DNA of 64,000 bases from Thalassotalea litorea (GTDB lineage Bacteria > Pseudomonadota > Gammaproteobacteria > Enterobacterales > Alteromonadaceae): assembly GCF_005843925.1 (NCBI RefSeq), contig NZ_VCBC01000001.1:39169-103168 (forward strand), written 5' to 3'. Under the pieces are notes generated by a model. It did not search any database. It was not told the DNA's origin and saw only the letters and a list, made by a program, of their open reading frames with translations. A program made the position numbers and the translations under genes. Shown piece by piece: positions 17,437 to 28,035 of the stretch; the stretch's first letter is position 1, and every line of letters starts with the position of its first letter.

Positions 17437-18799
17437 GCCAGTTTTATGCATTATTACCTTGTTGACATTCACCGCAATGGCGCAGGATGATGCGCAAGAC
17501 AATCATCAAAACACGACTCAAACCATCGAATCGTTAGTTGCTTCCAACCAACTACAAATCACCATAAAACGAGTGAACGACGCGCAAACCATTGCCCGAC
17601 AAGCCATTACATTTGAGGTGGAAGTGGCTACGAATCGCTGGTTTTCCCGTGGAACCCGCATCGAAGAATTTGATTTAGAAAATACCATTATCTTACCTTT
17701 TGAAGGCCTCGCATTTAATTCATCACGGATGATTGATGGCGCTACCTGGACCACACAATCCAGAGATATCACCATTTATCCGCTTGATGAAGGCGAATAC
17801 GTATCATCGCAGATTCGCGTGTTTATATCCGTTAATACGGAACATTCCGGGGCCGTAGAAGGTTACTGGCAATTGGATCCCATTAAATTTTCTGTGTCCC
17901 AACCAAAGCAACTTGCGCTGGTCGATCATTATGTCGTAACGGACACGTTTCGCATAAAGAAACGTAGTGACTTTAACAAGAATAATAATTACCAGATTGG
18001 TGACAGTGTCACTCTAAACGTTGAATTGCACGCCGAACGGGTGCCAGCAATGATGCTACCCGAATTGACAGACGTGGACATCAAAGGGATCAGTGTTTTC
18101 GACGAAGAGCCAGTATTAAACGATCAACAATCACGCGGCGAATTTAACAGTAGTCGTCAGCAAACCCGTACGTATATTTTCGAGCAAGCCGGCGATTATA
18201 AAATCCCAGAGCAGAAGTTTTTCTTTTGGGATCCGAGCCAAAAACGACTTAAGACCCGAAAACTCAGGGGCTTCACAATTCATATTGAAAGTGATCCAAA
18301 TCAGCAGGCCAAACCCCGAAAAAATGAGCAAATAACACCGATACCGACAATTCCCTGGGAACGAGTATTTGGCGTTGCTTTAATCATTTCGTTACTAATT
18401 GTTCTGTTTCGCAATCGTCAGGCGATTGGTCGGTTTTATAAGCAGGTGACTCGTTATCAAAGACGACAATACCGAAACGCATATATAAAAGCCTGCAACG
18501 ATGGTGAATACCAAAAGGCATGCGAATGTTTATTCCGGTTTCTGCAAACAGGCAAGACCCGCCATGAGACGTTACACGACTACTTTCCATCAGAGCCGCA
18601 ACGTACCGCCTTAAAAGAGCTCGTCGCTCTTGCCTATGATATCAATGAACCTATCCCACAGAAAAAACTGGTCACTCGGGGCAGCTTCGCGCGTCGTAAT
18701 ATGCTCAGTTTGTTAAAACCCGAAGCCTTAGCCACTGGCCATATCAGGGAAAACCTGGCATTGCTAACGATCAACCCCCGGCAATGCCCTGACGATTAG
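17423..18799 (+). CDS. BatD-family exported membrane protein
   Basis: 458 residues from ATG 17423 (MMKIKPVLCIITLLTFTAMA signal peptide), with GAG seven bases upstream. Ig-like BatD domains follow (QLQITIKRVNDAQTIARQAI; GDSVTLNVELHAERVPAMML; SSRQQTRTYIFEQAGDYKIP), then a membrane helix (RVFGVALIISLLIVLF) and a cytoplasmic helical tail of about 130 residues. Last gene of the operon. Its stop is 42 bp from the convergent tatD stop. Confidence 0.88.
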   Translation: MMKIKPVLCIITLLTFTAMAQDDAQDNHQNTTQTIESLVASNQLQITIKRVNDAQTIARQAITFEVEVATNRWFSRGTRIEEFDLENTIILPFEGLAFNSSRMIDGATWTTQSRDITIYPLDEGEYVSSQIRVFISVNTEHSGAVEGYWQLDPIKFSVSQPKQLALVDHYVVTDTFRIKKRSDFNKNNNYQIGDSVTLNVELHAERVPAMMLPELTDVDIKGISVFDEEPVLNDQQSRGEFNSSRQQTRTYIFEQAGDYKIPEQKFFFWDPSQKRLKTRKLRGFTIHIESDPNQQAKPRKNEQITPIPTIPWERVFGVALIISLLIVLFRNRQAIGRFYKQVTRYQRRQYRNAYIKACNDGEYQKACECLFRFLQTGKTRHETLHDYFPSEPQRTALKELVALAYDINEPIPQKKLVTRGSFARRNMLSLLKPEALATGHIRENLALLTINPRQCPDD

Positions 18800-18841
18800 C
18801 TAAAGCACCTCAATCTGTGGCGATTGATAATGCGGGGAATA

Positions 18842-19612
18842 TTAAGACTTGTGAAAAAGCCGGTGGTAATTGGCACTGGACAATTCGGCAATTTGCGCGA
18901 CGGTTTGGCCACGAACCTCGGCCAATAGTTCGGCCACATGGACGACAAACGCGGGTTGGTTTTGTTTACCACGATGAGGGACTGGGGCTAAATAAGGTGC
19001 GTCAGTTTCGATTAAGAACCTGTCATCTGGAACCTTTTGGGCCACTTCTCTTAACTCGTCAGCATTTTTAAAGGTGACAATACCAGAGAATGAGATATAA
19101 AAGCCCATTTGCAAGGCTTGTTCGGCCATTTCCCAGCTTTCCGTGAAACAATGTAAAACGCCACCAACCTGTTCGGCTCCGCCGTTGCGCATGATATCCA
19201 GCGTATCCTGGCGGGCATCACGAGTGTGGATGATCAAAGGTTTATTTAATTGCTTTGCAACCTTGATATGTTTTTGAAAAGAATCCTGCTGTACCTGTTT
19301 GGTTTCTGGCGCGTAAAAATAATCCAGCCCGGTCTCACCGATCGCGACTACCCGCGGGTCATTACTTAGCTGAGTCAGGCGCTCAATATCAATTTCATCG
19401 CCCTGATTTAATGGGTGAGTGCCACAGGAAATGTCTACCTGTTCGTATGGCTTGGTTGCTTCAGCCATCGCTGGAAATTCATCCAGAGTTACAGACACAC
19501 AAAGCATCCGGGAAACATTGGCTTTGCTTGCAAGATCGATGACTTCGCGGATACCGCCGGGGAATTCAGACAGTTTCAAGCGATCGAGATGACAATGAGA
19601 GTCGATAAACAC
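18842..19612 (-). CDS. tatD: TatD-family metal-dependent hydrolase
   Basis: 256 residues. The amidohydrolase-type metal site is complete: FIDSHCHLDRL, GETGLDYFY, HTRDARQDTLDIM, GVLHCFTES, and the late ETDAPYLAPVPHRGKQNQPA. Gene order (after holB and pilZ) indicates the YcfH-type TatD, a 3'-5' deoxyribonuclease implicated in DNA repair. Last gene of the long minus-strand block that begins with yceD. Confidence 0.93.
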   Translation of the reverse strand: MFIDSHCHLDRLKLSEFPGGIREVIDLASKANVSRMLCVSVTLDEFPAMAEATKPYEQVDISCGTHPLNQGDEIDIERLTQLSNDPRVVAIGETGLDYFYAPETKQVQQDSFQKHIKVAKQLNKPLIIHTRDARQDTLDIMRNGGAEQVGGVLHCFTESWEMAEQALQMGFYISFSGIVTFKNADELREVAQKVPDDRFLIETDAPYLAPVPHRGKQNQPAFVVHVAELLAEVRGQTVAQIAELSSANYHRLFHKS

Positions 19613-19666
19613 AAAAAGCTCCGGTTCAGAAAAAACCGAATTTTAGCACGTAACCTGCCGCGCAGG

Positions 19667-19993
19667 CTACATCGTATAGGTCGGTTCTTTTGAGTTCAAC
19701 ATACGCCCAAGACTGGTCTCAATTTGGTTACGCACATTAAATTCATCGTCTAAAAACGCAACACCGACACCCGACTCGGTACCATTGTGTGCGCCAGCAG
19801 GCGTAATCCAACAAACCTGCGTTTTCAACGTGACATGCTCTTCTTGGCCTGGCAGTAATACCTGCAAAGAAATACTATCACCAAGCTCATATGGCTGGGT
19901 CGTCTTTATGAATAATCCGCCTTGTTTTAAAAAAGGCATGTAAGATAAATACAGGTCTTTTTCATTGGCAAATTCCAAGGTAATTTGGGTCAT
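19667..19993 (-). CDS. pilZ: PilZ-domain type IV pilus protein
   Basis: 108 residues, a single PilZ domain (TLEFANEKDLYLSYMPFLKQ; GLFIKTTQPYELGDSISLQV; GVGVAFLDDE). The c-di-GMP motif RxxxR is absent from the N-terminus, as in the founding PilZ of Pseudomonas aeruginosa, which sits at the same place between holB and tatD and is needed for type IV pilus assembly without binding the nucleotide. AGGAAG precedes the ATG. The role in pili is inferred from that shared position. Confidence 0.82.
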   Translation of the reverse strand: MTQITLEFANEKDLYLSYMPFLKQGGLFIKTTQPYELGDSISLQVLLPGQEEHVTLKTQVCWITPAGAHNGTESGVGVAFLDDEFNVRNQIETSLGRMLNSKEPTYTM

Positions 19994-20005
19994 TTTTACT
20001 TCCTG

Positions 20006-20971
20006 TTAACGCGGACGCTTTTCTGCATTGTTACTTATCAATTTAAGTAAATCAATAACTAAGGACTCAATCACAAACTTTTTATTGGCCTGTGTAAGTT
20101 GTTTCAATTGACGGCTAGCATGGGTGATCAAGGTTATTGCCTGAATTAAAGTATCCGGACGGCTCTGGCTCAGTTTGGCAAGGCCCTCATGCTCTCTGAT
20201 CCCCTGCCATTGATACGCCTTTCGTGTCGCGGCGGTAAACTGTTGCATTAACCAGCCCAACGCGAATGAATGCTCAGTTAAAAATGCGACCAGCTCTTCG
20301 GTTTGTTGCGGTTGCATTAGCCAGGCATTGAATACGGTTTCAAACGTGGTAAACAGTTGCCCCTGCTCTTTGTCCTGCAACTGTGTTAAATGACTCATAT
20401 TGGCATAGTCATCAATTAACGGCGAGTCTCCCAGGCTTTGTTTCAATGCTGAGCCTACCGGGGGCCGAATATCAAACCGTGTACACCTCGATTGAATTGT
20501 CGGCAATAAACGATCACTGTCATAACTGGTTAATAACAAAAAACTGAACGGTGTCGGCTCTTCCAGGGTTTTCAATAAGGCATTCGCCGCCGCTTCAGTC
20601 ATTAATTCGGCTTGTTGAATAATAACGACTTTACTCTGACCTAATTGCGCCTTTTTAACCAGAAACTGATTTGCCTTACGAATACTTTCCACGCCAATGT
20701 GAGCTTTTTCAGCTTCGATATGCACAATGTCCGGGTGGTTGCCAGCGAGAATTAATGTACAGGCTTTGCAATGACCACAGGCCGGCCCCCATAAACCATT
20801 TTCAGGGCAAAGAAGTTGGCGAGCCAACCAGTAACCCAAATCCCATGTGCCACTGCCGGGATGACCATTAAATAAAATGCCATGTGGGAGTTTTTGCTGC
20901 GCTAACAACTGAGTCAATTGCTCAGTTATTGGTGCCAACCAGTTTTTTTGAGAAAGCGTATTATCGCCCAT
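20006..20971 (-). CDS. holB: DNA polymerase III delta' subunit
   Basis: 321 residues. Clamp-loader subunit with the degenerate P-loop usual for delta' (NGHPGSGTWDLG), the four-cysteine zinc module (LLCPENG, GPACGHCKACTL) and the SRC arginine-finger motif (IQSRCTRF). It lies immediately after tmk, six bases between them, as in most gammaproteobacteria. Confidence 0.93.
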   Translation of the reverse strand: MGDNTLSQKNWLAPITEQLTQLLAQQKLPHGILFNGHPGSGTWDLGYWLARQLLCPENGLWGPACGHCKACTLILAGNHPDIVHIEAEKAHIGVESIRKANQFLVKKAQLGQSKVVIIQQAELMTEAAANALLKTLEEPTPFSFLLLTSYDSDRLLPTIQSRCTRFDIRPPVGSALKQSLGDSPLIDDYANMSHLTQLQDKEQGQLFTTFETVFNAWLMQPQQTEELVAFLTEHSFALGWLMQQFTAATRKAYQWQGIREHEGLAKLSQSRPDTLIQAITLITHASRQLKQLTQANKKFVIESLVIDLLKLISNNAEKRPR

Positions 20972-20976
20972 ATAAA

Positions 20977-21612
20977 TTAACGATTTTCCTGTAAATAGCT
21001 GCGCAGTCGGTGCTCTATCTGAGCATGGACATCCTGCATCGGTTGGCCTGCATCAATTACCAGGATACTTTCATCCCGATTGGCGAAGCTCAAATATTTA
21101 TCTCGCACTCGATAGAAAAAATCAATTTTTTCCTGTTCAATACGATCGAGTTCACCACGATTGGCTGCACGTTGCAAACCAATTTTTGGATCAATATCCA
21201 GATATAATGTCAGGTCAGGCTTAAAGCCTTTCAACGTGATATTGGCTAAGCTCTCAAGTACGCTATCATCCATCTGGCGCCCGCCGCCTTGATAGGCGCG
21301 GGAAGACAAATCGTGACGATCACCAATCACCCATTGCCCAAGTGTAAGGGCAGGTTTAATCACGTTGTGAATTAATTGCGAACGGCTTGCATACATCAGG
21401 AACAATTCACATTCCGGGGTCAAGGTTTCCTCTAAATCTGGGGATTTAACCAGACTTCGTAATGACTCGGCTAACGGCGTTCCACCGGGTTCACGGGTTT
21501 TAATATAATCGATGTTAAATTGCGCGAATGTCCGTTCAATCACAGCAATAGCGCTGGACTTACCTGCGCCTTCAATTCCTTCGATAACAATAAATTTGCC
21601 AGATTGACTCAT
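20977..21612 (-). CDS. tmk: Thymidylate kinase
   Basis: 211 residues. Phosphorylates dTMP to dTDP. P-loop [11 protein letters not shown], the EPGGTPLAE motif, [17 protein letters not shown] (DRH and lid arginines). Start codon overlaps the mltG stop by four bases (ATGA), so the pair is translationally coupled. Confidence 0.96.
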   Translation of the reverse strand: MSQSGKFIVIEGIEGAGKSSAIAVIERTFAQFNIDYIKTREPGGTPLAESLRSLVKSPDLEETLTPECELFLMYASRSQLIHNVIKPALTLGQWVIGDRHDLSSRAYQGGGRQMDDSVLESLANITLKGFKPDLTLYLDIDPKIGLQRAANRGELDRIEQEKIDFFYRVRDKYLSFANRDESILVIDAGQPMQDVHAQIEHRLRSYLQENR

Positions 21613-22601
21613 GGTTTTCCTCTTTGGTACTTATCTACCGCGCGGTTATGATCGGCCAGGTTTGTGGAGAATATATGCTCGCCATTGCCTTTACTGACAA
21701 AATATAAATATTCACTGTCGGCAGGATTGACACTGGCATCCAATGCCGTTTTACCTGGCATCGCAATAGGTGTTGGTGGCAGACCGTTGATTTGATAAGT
21801 GTTATACGCGGTTTTTTCGCGTATGTTTGCGTAGGTAATATCGCCAGTGTAGCGTTCTTGCAGACCATAGATTATGGTGGGATCCGTTTGTAATCGCATC
21901 CGTTTACGCAAGCGATTTACAAATACCGCGCTGATCAGCGGTTGTTCGGCGATAACGGCTGTCTCTTTTTCAATAATGGAAGCCATGATCAGGGCCTGAT
22001 AGGCATTGTCATAGGGTAAACCCTGTGCGCGTCGCTGCCAGCTATCTTCCAGCTCTTTTTGCATACGTGAATACGCCTGCTTTAAGATAACGACATCACG
22101 AGTTCCCTGACTGAATGTGTAGGTATCCGGGAAAAACAACCCTTCTGGATGAATGGCTCCAGGAAACTGGTGTTGTATCTGTTCCCAGGATTTATTCTGC
22201 AATGTTTGCTGAATGTTGGGGTGCTGCACGAGAATTTTTAGCCATTCTTTAAACGTACTTCCTTCAACAAACGTAATTTTGAATTGATGCTCTTGACCCG
22301 TGACCAGCAATGCCAATAATTGCGCGAATGTGAGGTTAGGTTTGATTTGATAGGTGCCAGCTTTAACCTGAGTCAGCTGAGGGTTGACCTTGCCATACAG
22401 TTTATAAGGCCAGGTGGAATCTATCCACTGCTGTTGCATCGCGTGTTTTAACAAGCTGTGATAACTACTGCCTTTTTTCAACGTAAATAGCTGTATTTGC
22501 TTAATATTCAGCGGTTGTTCAACGGTCTGTTCGACTTTGAAATAGAGTCCGACTGTCGCCAACACGGCAATTATAAATAGCCCCAAAAACCAACGCAACA
22601 T
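21609..22601 (-). CDS. mltG: Endolytic murein transglycosylase MltG
   Basis: 330 residues from ATG 22601, which shares its A with the pabC stop (TAATG) and has AAGGAA upstream; the 31 extra residues of the longest frame are pabC shadow. A single N-terminal membrane helix ([17 protein letters not shown]) is followed by a LysM-like part and the YceG catalytic domain with the glutamate in [10 protein letters not shown], and [20 protein letters not shown]. Cuts nascent glycan strands to end their synthesis at the inner membrane. Confidence 0.95.
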   Translation of the reverse strand: MLRWFLGLFIIAVLATVGLYFKVEQTVEQPLNIKQIQLFTLKKGSSYHSLLKHAMQQQWIDSTWPYKLYGKVNPQLTQVKAGTYQIKPNLTFAQLLALLVTGQEHQFKITFVEGSTFKEWLKILVQHPNIQQTLQNKSWEQIQHQFPGAIHPEGLFFPDTYTFSQGTRDVVILKQAYSRMQKELEDSWQRRAQGLPYDNAYQALIMASIIEKETAVIAEQPLISAVFVNRLRKRMRLQTDPTIIYGLQERYTGDITYANIREKTAYNTYQINGLPPTPIAMPGKTALDASVNPADSEYLYFVSKGNGEHIFSTNLADHNRAVDKYQRGKP

Positions 22602-23389
22602 TAGAATAATTCCTTTATTTCCCGGCTTAATGTTGTTGAAAGCGGTGTGTCCAAAAACTGCCTTACCGGGGCAATCTGCAGCAAAGCATTGCAAATAAAC
22701 ATTGAGTGAGCTTGCTGCAACTGCTCGATTGTTTGTCGGACAATTTTAACGTTTCCCAAGCCGTTTAACAATCGCTGCCTGACCAATCCGTTCACGCCAC
22801 TGCTACTCAGATCCGCCGTATACCAGCAGCTATCGATTTGCCAGAATAAATTACAACTGCTGGTTTCAATGATAAAACCATTGAGATCACAAACGACTAA
22901 ATCATCATAGGCTTGATTGTCCAATTCGTTGCGCACTAACACCTGTTCCAAACGATTCAAATGTTTTATGCCTGCCAGACTTGGGTTTACGCCTAAGCGA
23001 GTGTTGGCAACGCCTAAATGAACACCCTGTGCACGCCAATCATCATAGTGCTCTGGGTAGTCGTTAATTGTGACAATAACATTGGCCGGATTCGCATGAT
23101 TTCTTGCATAGCCTCTGCCGGAGCTGCCAGCGGTAATCACCACCTTCAATGTCGCTCGTTGAAACGGCGCACACACTTGCTTTAGGTGTGACGTTAATTG
23201 CTCAAAATCAGGGGGGGTGATGTGCAATCGCTGGCAACTTTTACCCAATCGTTCAATATGTTGCGCCAGCCATTGTACCTGACCGAGCTGTACATATGCG
23301 GTCGTAAAAACGCCGTCACCAAATGCAAGCCCTCTGTCGGAAATGGTGATATTGGATTGTGGGAAAAAATTAACCGAGCTGTATAACAT
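22601..23389 (-). CDS. pabC: Aminodeoxychorismate lyase
   Basis: 262 residues. Fold type IV PLP enzyme that releases p-aminobenzoate for folate synthesis. Motifs: ISDRGLAFGDGVFTT, the PLP lysine in AGIKHLNRLEQVLVRNEL, and IIETSSCNLFW. Sits between fabF and mltG as in E. coli. Confidence 0.93.
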   Translation of the reverse strand: MLYSSVNFFPQSNITISDRGLAFGDGVFTTAYVQLGQVQWLAQHIERLGKSCQRLHITPPDFEQLTSHLKQVCAPFQRATLKVVITAGSSGRGYARNHANPANVIVTINDYPEHYDDWRAQGVHLGVANTRLGVNPSLAGIKHLNRLEQVLVRNELDNQAYDDLVVCDLNGFIIETSSCNLFWQIDSCWYTADLSSSGVNGLVRQRLLNGLGNVKIVRQTIEQLQQAHSMFICNALLQIAPVRQFLDTPLSTTLSREIKELF

Positions 23390-23487
23390 ATAGGATAAAA
23401 AATAAGCCTGTTTACCCGCTAGTAAACAGACTTATCTAATGAAGTGCAAGGGATTAATTTCAATTCGAAATGAAATTATCTAAGCCC

Positions 23488-24726
23488 TTATATCTTTTTG
23501 AACAATAACGTGCCGTTGGTGCCGCCAAAGCCAAAAGAATTACACAAAGCGTATTCCAATTTCGCGTCACGTGCCTGGTGTGGCACATAATCAAGATCAC
23601 AACCTTCACCGGGGTTATCCAGATTGATTGTCGGTGTGATGGTCTGATTTACCAGAGATTGAATGGTAAATATCGCTTCTGCAGCGCCTGCGGCACCTAG
23701 CATATGACCCGTCATCGATTTTGTTGATGACACCGCCAACTTATATGCATGATCGCCAAATACGGATTTAATGCCGTTCGTCTCAGCGATATCACCCGCC
23801 GGTGTCGAGGTTCCATGGGCATTGATATAACCTACCTGCTCAGGATTGATTTTTGCATCACGCAGAGCATTACTCATTGCCAACGCACCACCACTGCCAT
23901 TTTCTGGCGGTGAGGTAATATGGTGTGCATCGCCACTCATACCAAAGCCTGCAAGTTCGGCGTAAATATTTGCACCTCGTGCTTTGGCATGCTCATACTC
24001 TTCTAGCATCAGTACGCCTGCGCCATCACTTAACACAAAGCCGTCACGATCTTGATCCCAAGGGCGTGATGCCTGTTGTGGTGCGTCATTGCGGGTCGAC
24101 AAAGCTCGGGCGGCGGTAAAGCCACCGATACCGAGTACCGTAGACGCTTTTTCTGCACCGCCGGCTAGCATCGCATCAGCATCACCATAGGCGATCATTC
24201 GCGCCGCATGACCGATATTGTGGACACCTGTTGTACACGCAGTAACAATCGAAATATTTGGCCCTTTCATCCCATGCAAAATGGATAAATGACCGGAAAT
24301 CATGTTCAGAATCGTTGCCGGACAGAAAAATGGTGACAGTTTTCTTATCCCGTTCTTTAATACTTTTTCATGATTTTCTTCAATTAAACCTAAACCGCCG
24401 ATACCAGAACCGACAGCAACACCAACACGTGGTGCATTTTCTTCATTGATTTGTAATCCTGAATCGGCCAACGCCTGATTTCCCGCGGCGATGCCATATT
24501 GGATAAACAAATCCATTTTACGGGTTTCTTTTTTGGCGATGCCAAAAGATTCGGCGTCAAAGCCTTTGATCAGGCCTGCAAATTTGGTAGGAAAGCTGCT
24601 AATGTCAAAATGTTCAATTGGACCAATACCACTGGTGCCTGACATCAAATGTTGCCAGGTCGATTCAGGGTCATTGGCCAAAGGACTTAATAATCCCAGT
24701 CCGGTTACCACAACTCGGCGCATCAC
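23488..24726 (-). CDS. fabF: 3-oxoacyl-ACP synthase II
   Basis: 412 residues. Elongating ketosynthase with the Cys-His-His triad: [22 protein letters not shown] and [12 protein letters not shown]. The frame opens GTG-ATG; GTG 24726 has GGAG nine bases before it, ATG 24723 twelve, so either may be used. Follows acpP by 73 bp. FabF rather than FabB by length, context and the [14 protein letters not shown] start. Confidence 0.95.
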   Translation of the reverse strand: MMRRVVVTGLGLLSPLANDPESTWQHLMSGTSGIGPIEHFDISSFPTKFAGLIKGFDAESFGIAKKETRKMDLFIQYGIAAGNQALADSGLQINEENAPRVGVAVGSGIGGLGLIEENHEKVLKNGIRKLSPFFCPATILNMISGHLSILHGMKGPNISIVTACTTGVHNIGHAARMIAYGDADAMLAGGAEKASTVLGIGGFTAARALSTRNDAPQQASRPWDQDRDGFVLSDGAGVLMLEEYEHAKARGANIYAELAGFGMSGDAHHITSPPENGSGGALAMSNALRDAKINPEQVGYINAHGTSTPAGDIAETNGIKSVFGDHAYKLAVSSTKSMTGHMLGAAGAAEAIFTIQSLVNQTITPTINLDNPGEGCDLDYVPHQARDAKLEYALCNSFGFGGTNGTLLFKKI

Positions 24727-24799
24727 GAATCCAATCTCCGTTTGAAATGAATAAAAACAAAAAAGGCGGTATTAACCGCCTATTTCGAATCAATGCTGA

Positions 24800-25033
24800 T
24801 TAGCTGTTTGCTGTAACGTAATCGATTGCAGCTTGAACAGTTGTGATCTTTTCCGCTTCTTCATCAGGAATCTCAGTATCGAATTCCTCTTCAAGAGCCA
24901 TTACTAGCTCAACGGTATCTAAAGAATCTGCACCTAAATCATCGACAAAAGAGGCTTCATTTTTTGCTTCTTCTTCTTTAACACCTAATTGCTCAACAAT
25001 AATCTTTCTAACGCGTTCTTCGATAGTACTCAT
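24800..25033 (-). CDS. acpP: Acyl carrier protein
   Basis: 77 residues from the ATG at 25031-25033, with AAAGGA upstream; longer frames are artefacts. Very acidic, and the phosphopantetheine serine is in [18 protein letters not shown]. Carries growing acyl chains for the flanking fab enzymes. It has its own promoter-like sequence 75-100 bp upstream, consistent with the much higher demand for ACP than for FabG. Confidence 0.98.
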   Translation of the reverse strand: MSTIEERVRKIIVEQLGVKEEEAKNEASFVDDLGADSLDTVELVMALEEEFDTEIPDEEAEKITTVQAAIDYVTANS

Positions 25034-25106
25034 TTTTTTTCCTTTACTAAAATTAGCAATTATAAAAATTGCCTGTAGTTTATTCTCCAACCGGTCACCA
25101 TGCAAG

Positions 25107-25134
25107 TATTTATCGGTAAATTACAGCTGGTCAA
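25107..25134 (-). promoter_or_regulatory. Promoter for acpP
   Basis: Read on the minus strand: TTGACC (25129-25134), 16-bp spacer, TAAATA (25107-25112). It would start acpP transcription about 65-70 bases before the ATG. Confidence 0.45.
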
Positions 25135-25365
25135 ACCTGATGGCTAATCAAATATTTATCGCGAAAATACGGCGAATTTGCAAATGAATTATTTTCAATT
25201 AGCAGACGTCAATTTGCGCGTTATTGGTCGAACGCTTATCGAACGACCAACATTCGTTTTCAGAGAGATATTCTCTAAAAATTAACTCAAATAATCAACG
25301 AGTTATTTTAATCGTGATGATCTGGGTTATTCCTTGGGCTAATGGCAGATGAGTAACTCATGCCA
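25135..25365 (-). other. fabG-acpP intergenic region with inverted repeats
   Basis: The gap between fabG and acpP is 332 bp. It contains TTGGTCG-N13-CGACCAA (25224-25250), AGAGA/TCTCT (25263-25275 region) and AACTC/GAGTT about 30 bp further on. The last, followed on the minus strand by AATTTTT, may be a weak terminator or attenuator after fabG. No ORF is supported. Confidence 0.4.
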
Positions 25366-26112
25366 TTACGCCATATACATACCGCCATTAACGTGAATCG
25401 TTTCACCATTAATATAAGCCGCCGCATCGGATGCTAAAAACACCACGGTACTGGCAATTTCTTCTGGTTTACCAAGACGATTTGCAGGAACCTGTGAGAA
25501 AATTGCTTGTTTTTGCTCATCACTTAACGTCTGTGTCATATCCGTATCGATAAAACCCGGAGCGACAGCATTGACGGTAATTCCGCGCGACGCGACTTCT
25601 TTGGCCAATGATTTTGTAAAGCCAAGCAAGCCTGCTTTCGCGGTTGCATAATTGACCTGTCCAGCGTTGCCCATAGAGCCAACCACGGAGCCAATGCTAA
25701 TAATACGGCCAGCGCGATTTTTCATCATCGGACGCATCACCGCTTTACTTAATTTATACAGGGAAGATAAGTTGGTGGCGATTATATCGTCCCACTCTTC
25801 ATTTTTCATACGCATCATCAAGTTGTCACGGGTAATACCGGCATTGTTCACTAAGATATCAACCGCGCCAAACTCTTCTTTGATTGCGACAAATAATGCG
25901 TCAACCGATTCTTGAGAGGTAACATTTAAGGCAAAGCCTTTACCTTGTTCACCTAGGTACTCACTAATTGCATCCGCACCGTTTTGAGAGGTCGCAGTGC
26001 CAATGACTGTCGCACCTGCGTCAGTCAATTGTTGTGCGATTGCTTTACCAATACCACGGCTGGCACCGGTAACTAATGCGACTTTACCATCTAAATTAAA
26101 AAGTCCTGACAT
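25366..26112 (-). CDS. fabG: 3-oxoacyl-ACP reductase
   Basis: 248 residues. NADPH-dependent SDR enzyme: TGASRGIGKAIA nucleotide motif, NNAGITRDNLMMRM, the serine in SIGSVVGSMGN and the YxxxK in YATAKAG. Located 12 bp after fabD and before acpP. Confidence 0.96.
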   Translation of the reverse strand: MSGLFNLDGKVALVTGASRGIGKAIAQQLTDAGATVIGTATSQNGADAISEYLGEQGKGFALNVTSQESVDALFVAIKEEFGAVDILVNNAGITRDNLMMRMKNEEWDDIIATNLSSLYKLSKAVMRPMMKNRAGRIISIGSVVGSMGNAGQVNYATAKAGLLGFTKSLAKEVASRGITVNAVAPGFIDTDMTQTLSDEQKQAIFSQVPANRLGKPEEIASTVVFLASDAAAYINGETIHVNGGMYMA

Positions 26113-26124
26113 AATAAATCCTTG

Positions 26125-27054
26125 TTAATCTTCAAGAGCTGATTGCATGCTCTGTGCTGTGTTTATGGAAGTACAAGATACTGACTTGTCGATTCGTTTA
26201 GTCAGACCCTGCAACACTTTACCAGGTCCAGCTTCAACCAAGGTATCGACGCCTTGCGAAGCCATCTTTTTCACCGTTTCGGTCCAGCGAACTGGACTGT
26301 ACAGTTGTCGAATCAAAGCATCTTTAATTTGCTGTGCATCGCTATAGGTCGCAACATCGACATTATTGATGACTGGAATTTGTGGTGCATTAAAATCAGT
26401 ATTGGTTAAATCCTGAGCTAACTTTTCTGCTGCACTGGCCATTAAGGCACAATGGGACGGAACACTAACCGGCAAAGGTAATGCTCTTTTCGCGCCAGCT
26501 TCCTTACATAATTCCCCGGCACGTTCGACCGCCGCTTTATTACCCGCGATCACGACCTGGCCTGGCGAATTAAAATTAACGGGTGAAACGACTTCGTCTT
26601 GAGCCGCTTGCTCACAGGCAAGTTTAATTGCCTCATCATCAAGACCAATGATGGCGAACATTGCGCCGGTGCCTTGTGGTACCGCCTGTTGCATATATAA
26701 ACCGCGATTTTCCACCAATTTAACGCCGGTTGCCAAGGACAAAACGCCTGCACATACCAATGCCGAGTATTCTCCCAGACTATGTCCAGCCAAAAGCGAA
26801 GGTTTATTCCCCCCCATTTGCAGCCAGACTCTCCACATCGCAACACTTGCGGTAAGTAGCGCCGGTTGAGTAATGTGAGTTTGGTTAAGTTTATCCGCCG
26901 GGCCCTGCTGAATTAACTGCCAAAGGTCATAACCTAAAGCATCAGAAGCCTCTGCAAATGTTTGCTGAACGGTTTCGTTATCAGCAAAATCTGCCAACAT
27001 ACCAAGTGATTGTGATCCTTGTCCCGGAAACACAAATGCTAGATTCGTTTGCAT
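26125..27054 (-). CDS. fabD: Malonyl-CoA:ACP transacylase
   Basis: 309 residues. Active-site serine in LLAGHSLGEYSALV, histidine in VSVPSHCALM, and the FPGQGSQ N-terminal motif. Loads malonate onto ACP. Twelve bases after fabH. Confidence 0.96.
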   Translation of the reverse strand: MQTNLAFVFPGQGSQSLGMLADFADNETVQQTFAEASDALGYDLWQLIQQGPADKLNQTHITQPALLTASVAMWRVWLQMGGNKPSLLAGHSLGEYSALVCAGVLSLATGVKLVENRGLYMQQAVPQGTGAMFAIIGLDDEAIKLACEQAAQDEVVSPVNFNSPGQVVIAGNKAAVERAGELCKEAGAKRALPLPVSVPSHCALMASAAEKLAQDLTNTDFNAPQIPVINNVDVATYSDAQQIKDALIRQLYSPVRWTETVKKMASQGVDTLVEAGPGKVLQGLTKRIDKSVSCTSINTAQSMQSALED

Positions 27055-27066
27055 ATTAAATCTCTT

Positions 27067-28026
27067 TTAAAAACGTACCAGTGCGGAACCCCAGGTAAAA
27101 CCACTACCGAAGGCCTCCATTAGAATGATTTGTCCGCGTTTGATGCGACCGTCTCGAACGGCTTCATCTAATGCGGTAGGGATTGTCGCGGCAGACGTAT
27201 TACCGTGCTTGTGTAGCGTAACGACCACTTGTTCCATAGACATCGAAAGCTTTTTCGCCGCCGCCGATATAATCCGCAGGTTTGCCTGATGTGGTACAAG
27301 CCAGTCGATATCTGATTTGTCCATATTGTTGTGGGCAAGCGTTTCTGTAACGATTTCACTTAAACGAGTGACCGCAAACTTAAACACTTCGTTACCTTTC
27401 ATATATAGGTAAGCTTTTTCTTCGGTAAGCAAATCACCACGTTTTGGTGAACCTGCCCCAAGCAATGCGCCATATTCACCGTCAGCATGTAAGTGCGTTG
27501 AAATGACGCCTTGCTCTTCACTTGCTTCGAGAATAACCGCACCAGCCGCGTCACCAAATAGAATAATGGTACTACGATCCTGTGGGTCACACATGTGTGA
27601 CAATGCATCGGAACCAATAACCAATACACGCTTTACCATACCCGATTTAATAAACTGATCGGCAACGCTCAAGCTATAAATAAAACCTGAACAGGCCGCG
27701 GCCACGTCAAACGCTGGAATGTTTGGTAAATCCAGATATTTTTGCACATGGCAGGCTGCACTCGGTAAATCAACATGGGAACTGGTTGTTCCCATGACAA
27801 TCATATCAATGTCTTTCACATCGATTCCTGCCATTGCTACTGCATTTTTCGCAGCTTCTGCTCCCATATAGGCAACATTTTCTTGTTCATTGGCGATGCG
27901 GCGCTCTTTGATACCCGTGCGTTCGGTGATCCACTGATCTGTGGTATCTACCATTTTTTCCAAATCCGCATTGGTGCGCACTTGCTCAGGAAAATAACTT
28001 CCTGTCCCAATAATTTTTGAATACAT
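27067..28026 (-). CDS. fabH: 3-oxoacyl-ACP synthase III
   Basis: 319 residues. Initiating ketosynthase with the Cys-His-Asn triad in [25 protein letters not shown] and [12 protein letters not shown]. Starts fatty-acid synthesis from acetyl-CoA and malonyl-ACP. Ten bases after plsX. Confidence 0.96.
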   Translation of the reverse strand: MYSKIIGTGSYFPEQVRTNADLEKMVDTTDQWITERTGIKERRIANEQENVAYMGAEAAKNAVAMAGIDVKDIDMIVMGTTSSHVDLPSAACHVQKYLDLPNIPAFDVAAACSGFIYSLSVADQFIKSGMVKRVLVIGSDALSHMCDPQDRSTIILFGDAAGAVILEASEEQGVISTHLHADGEYGALLGAGSPKRGDLLTEEKAYLYMKGNEVFKFAVTRLSEIVTETLAHNNMDKSDIDWLVPHQANLRIISAAAKKLSMSMEQVVVTLHKHGNTSAATIPTALDEAVRDGRIKRGQIILMEAFGSGFTWGSALVRF

Positions 28027-28035
28027 AACGTTTTG

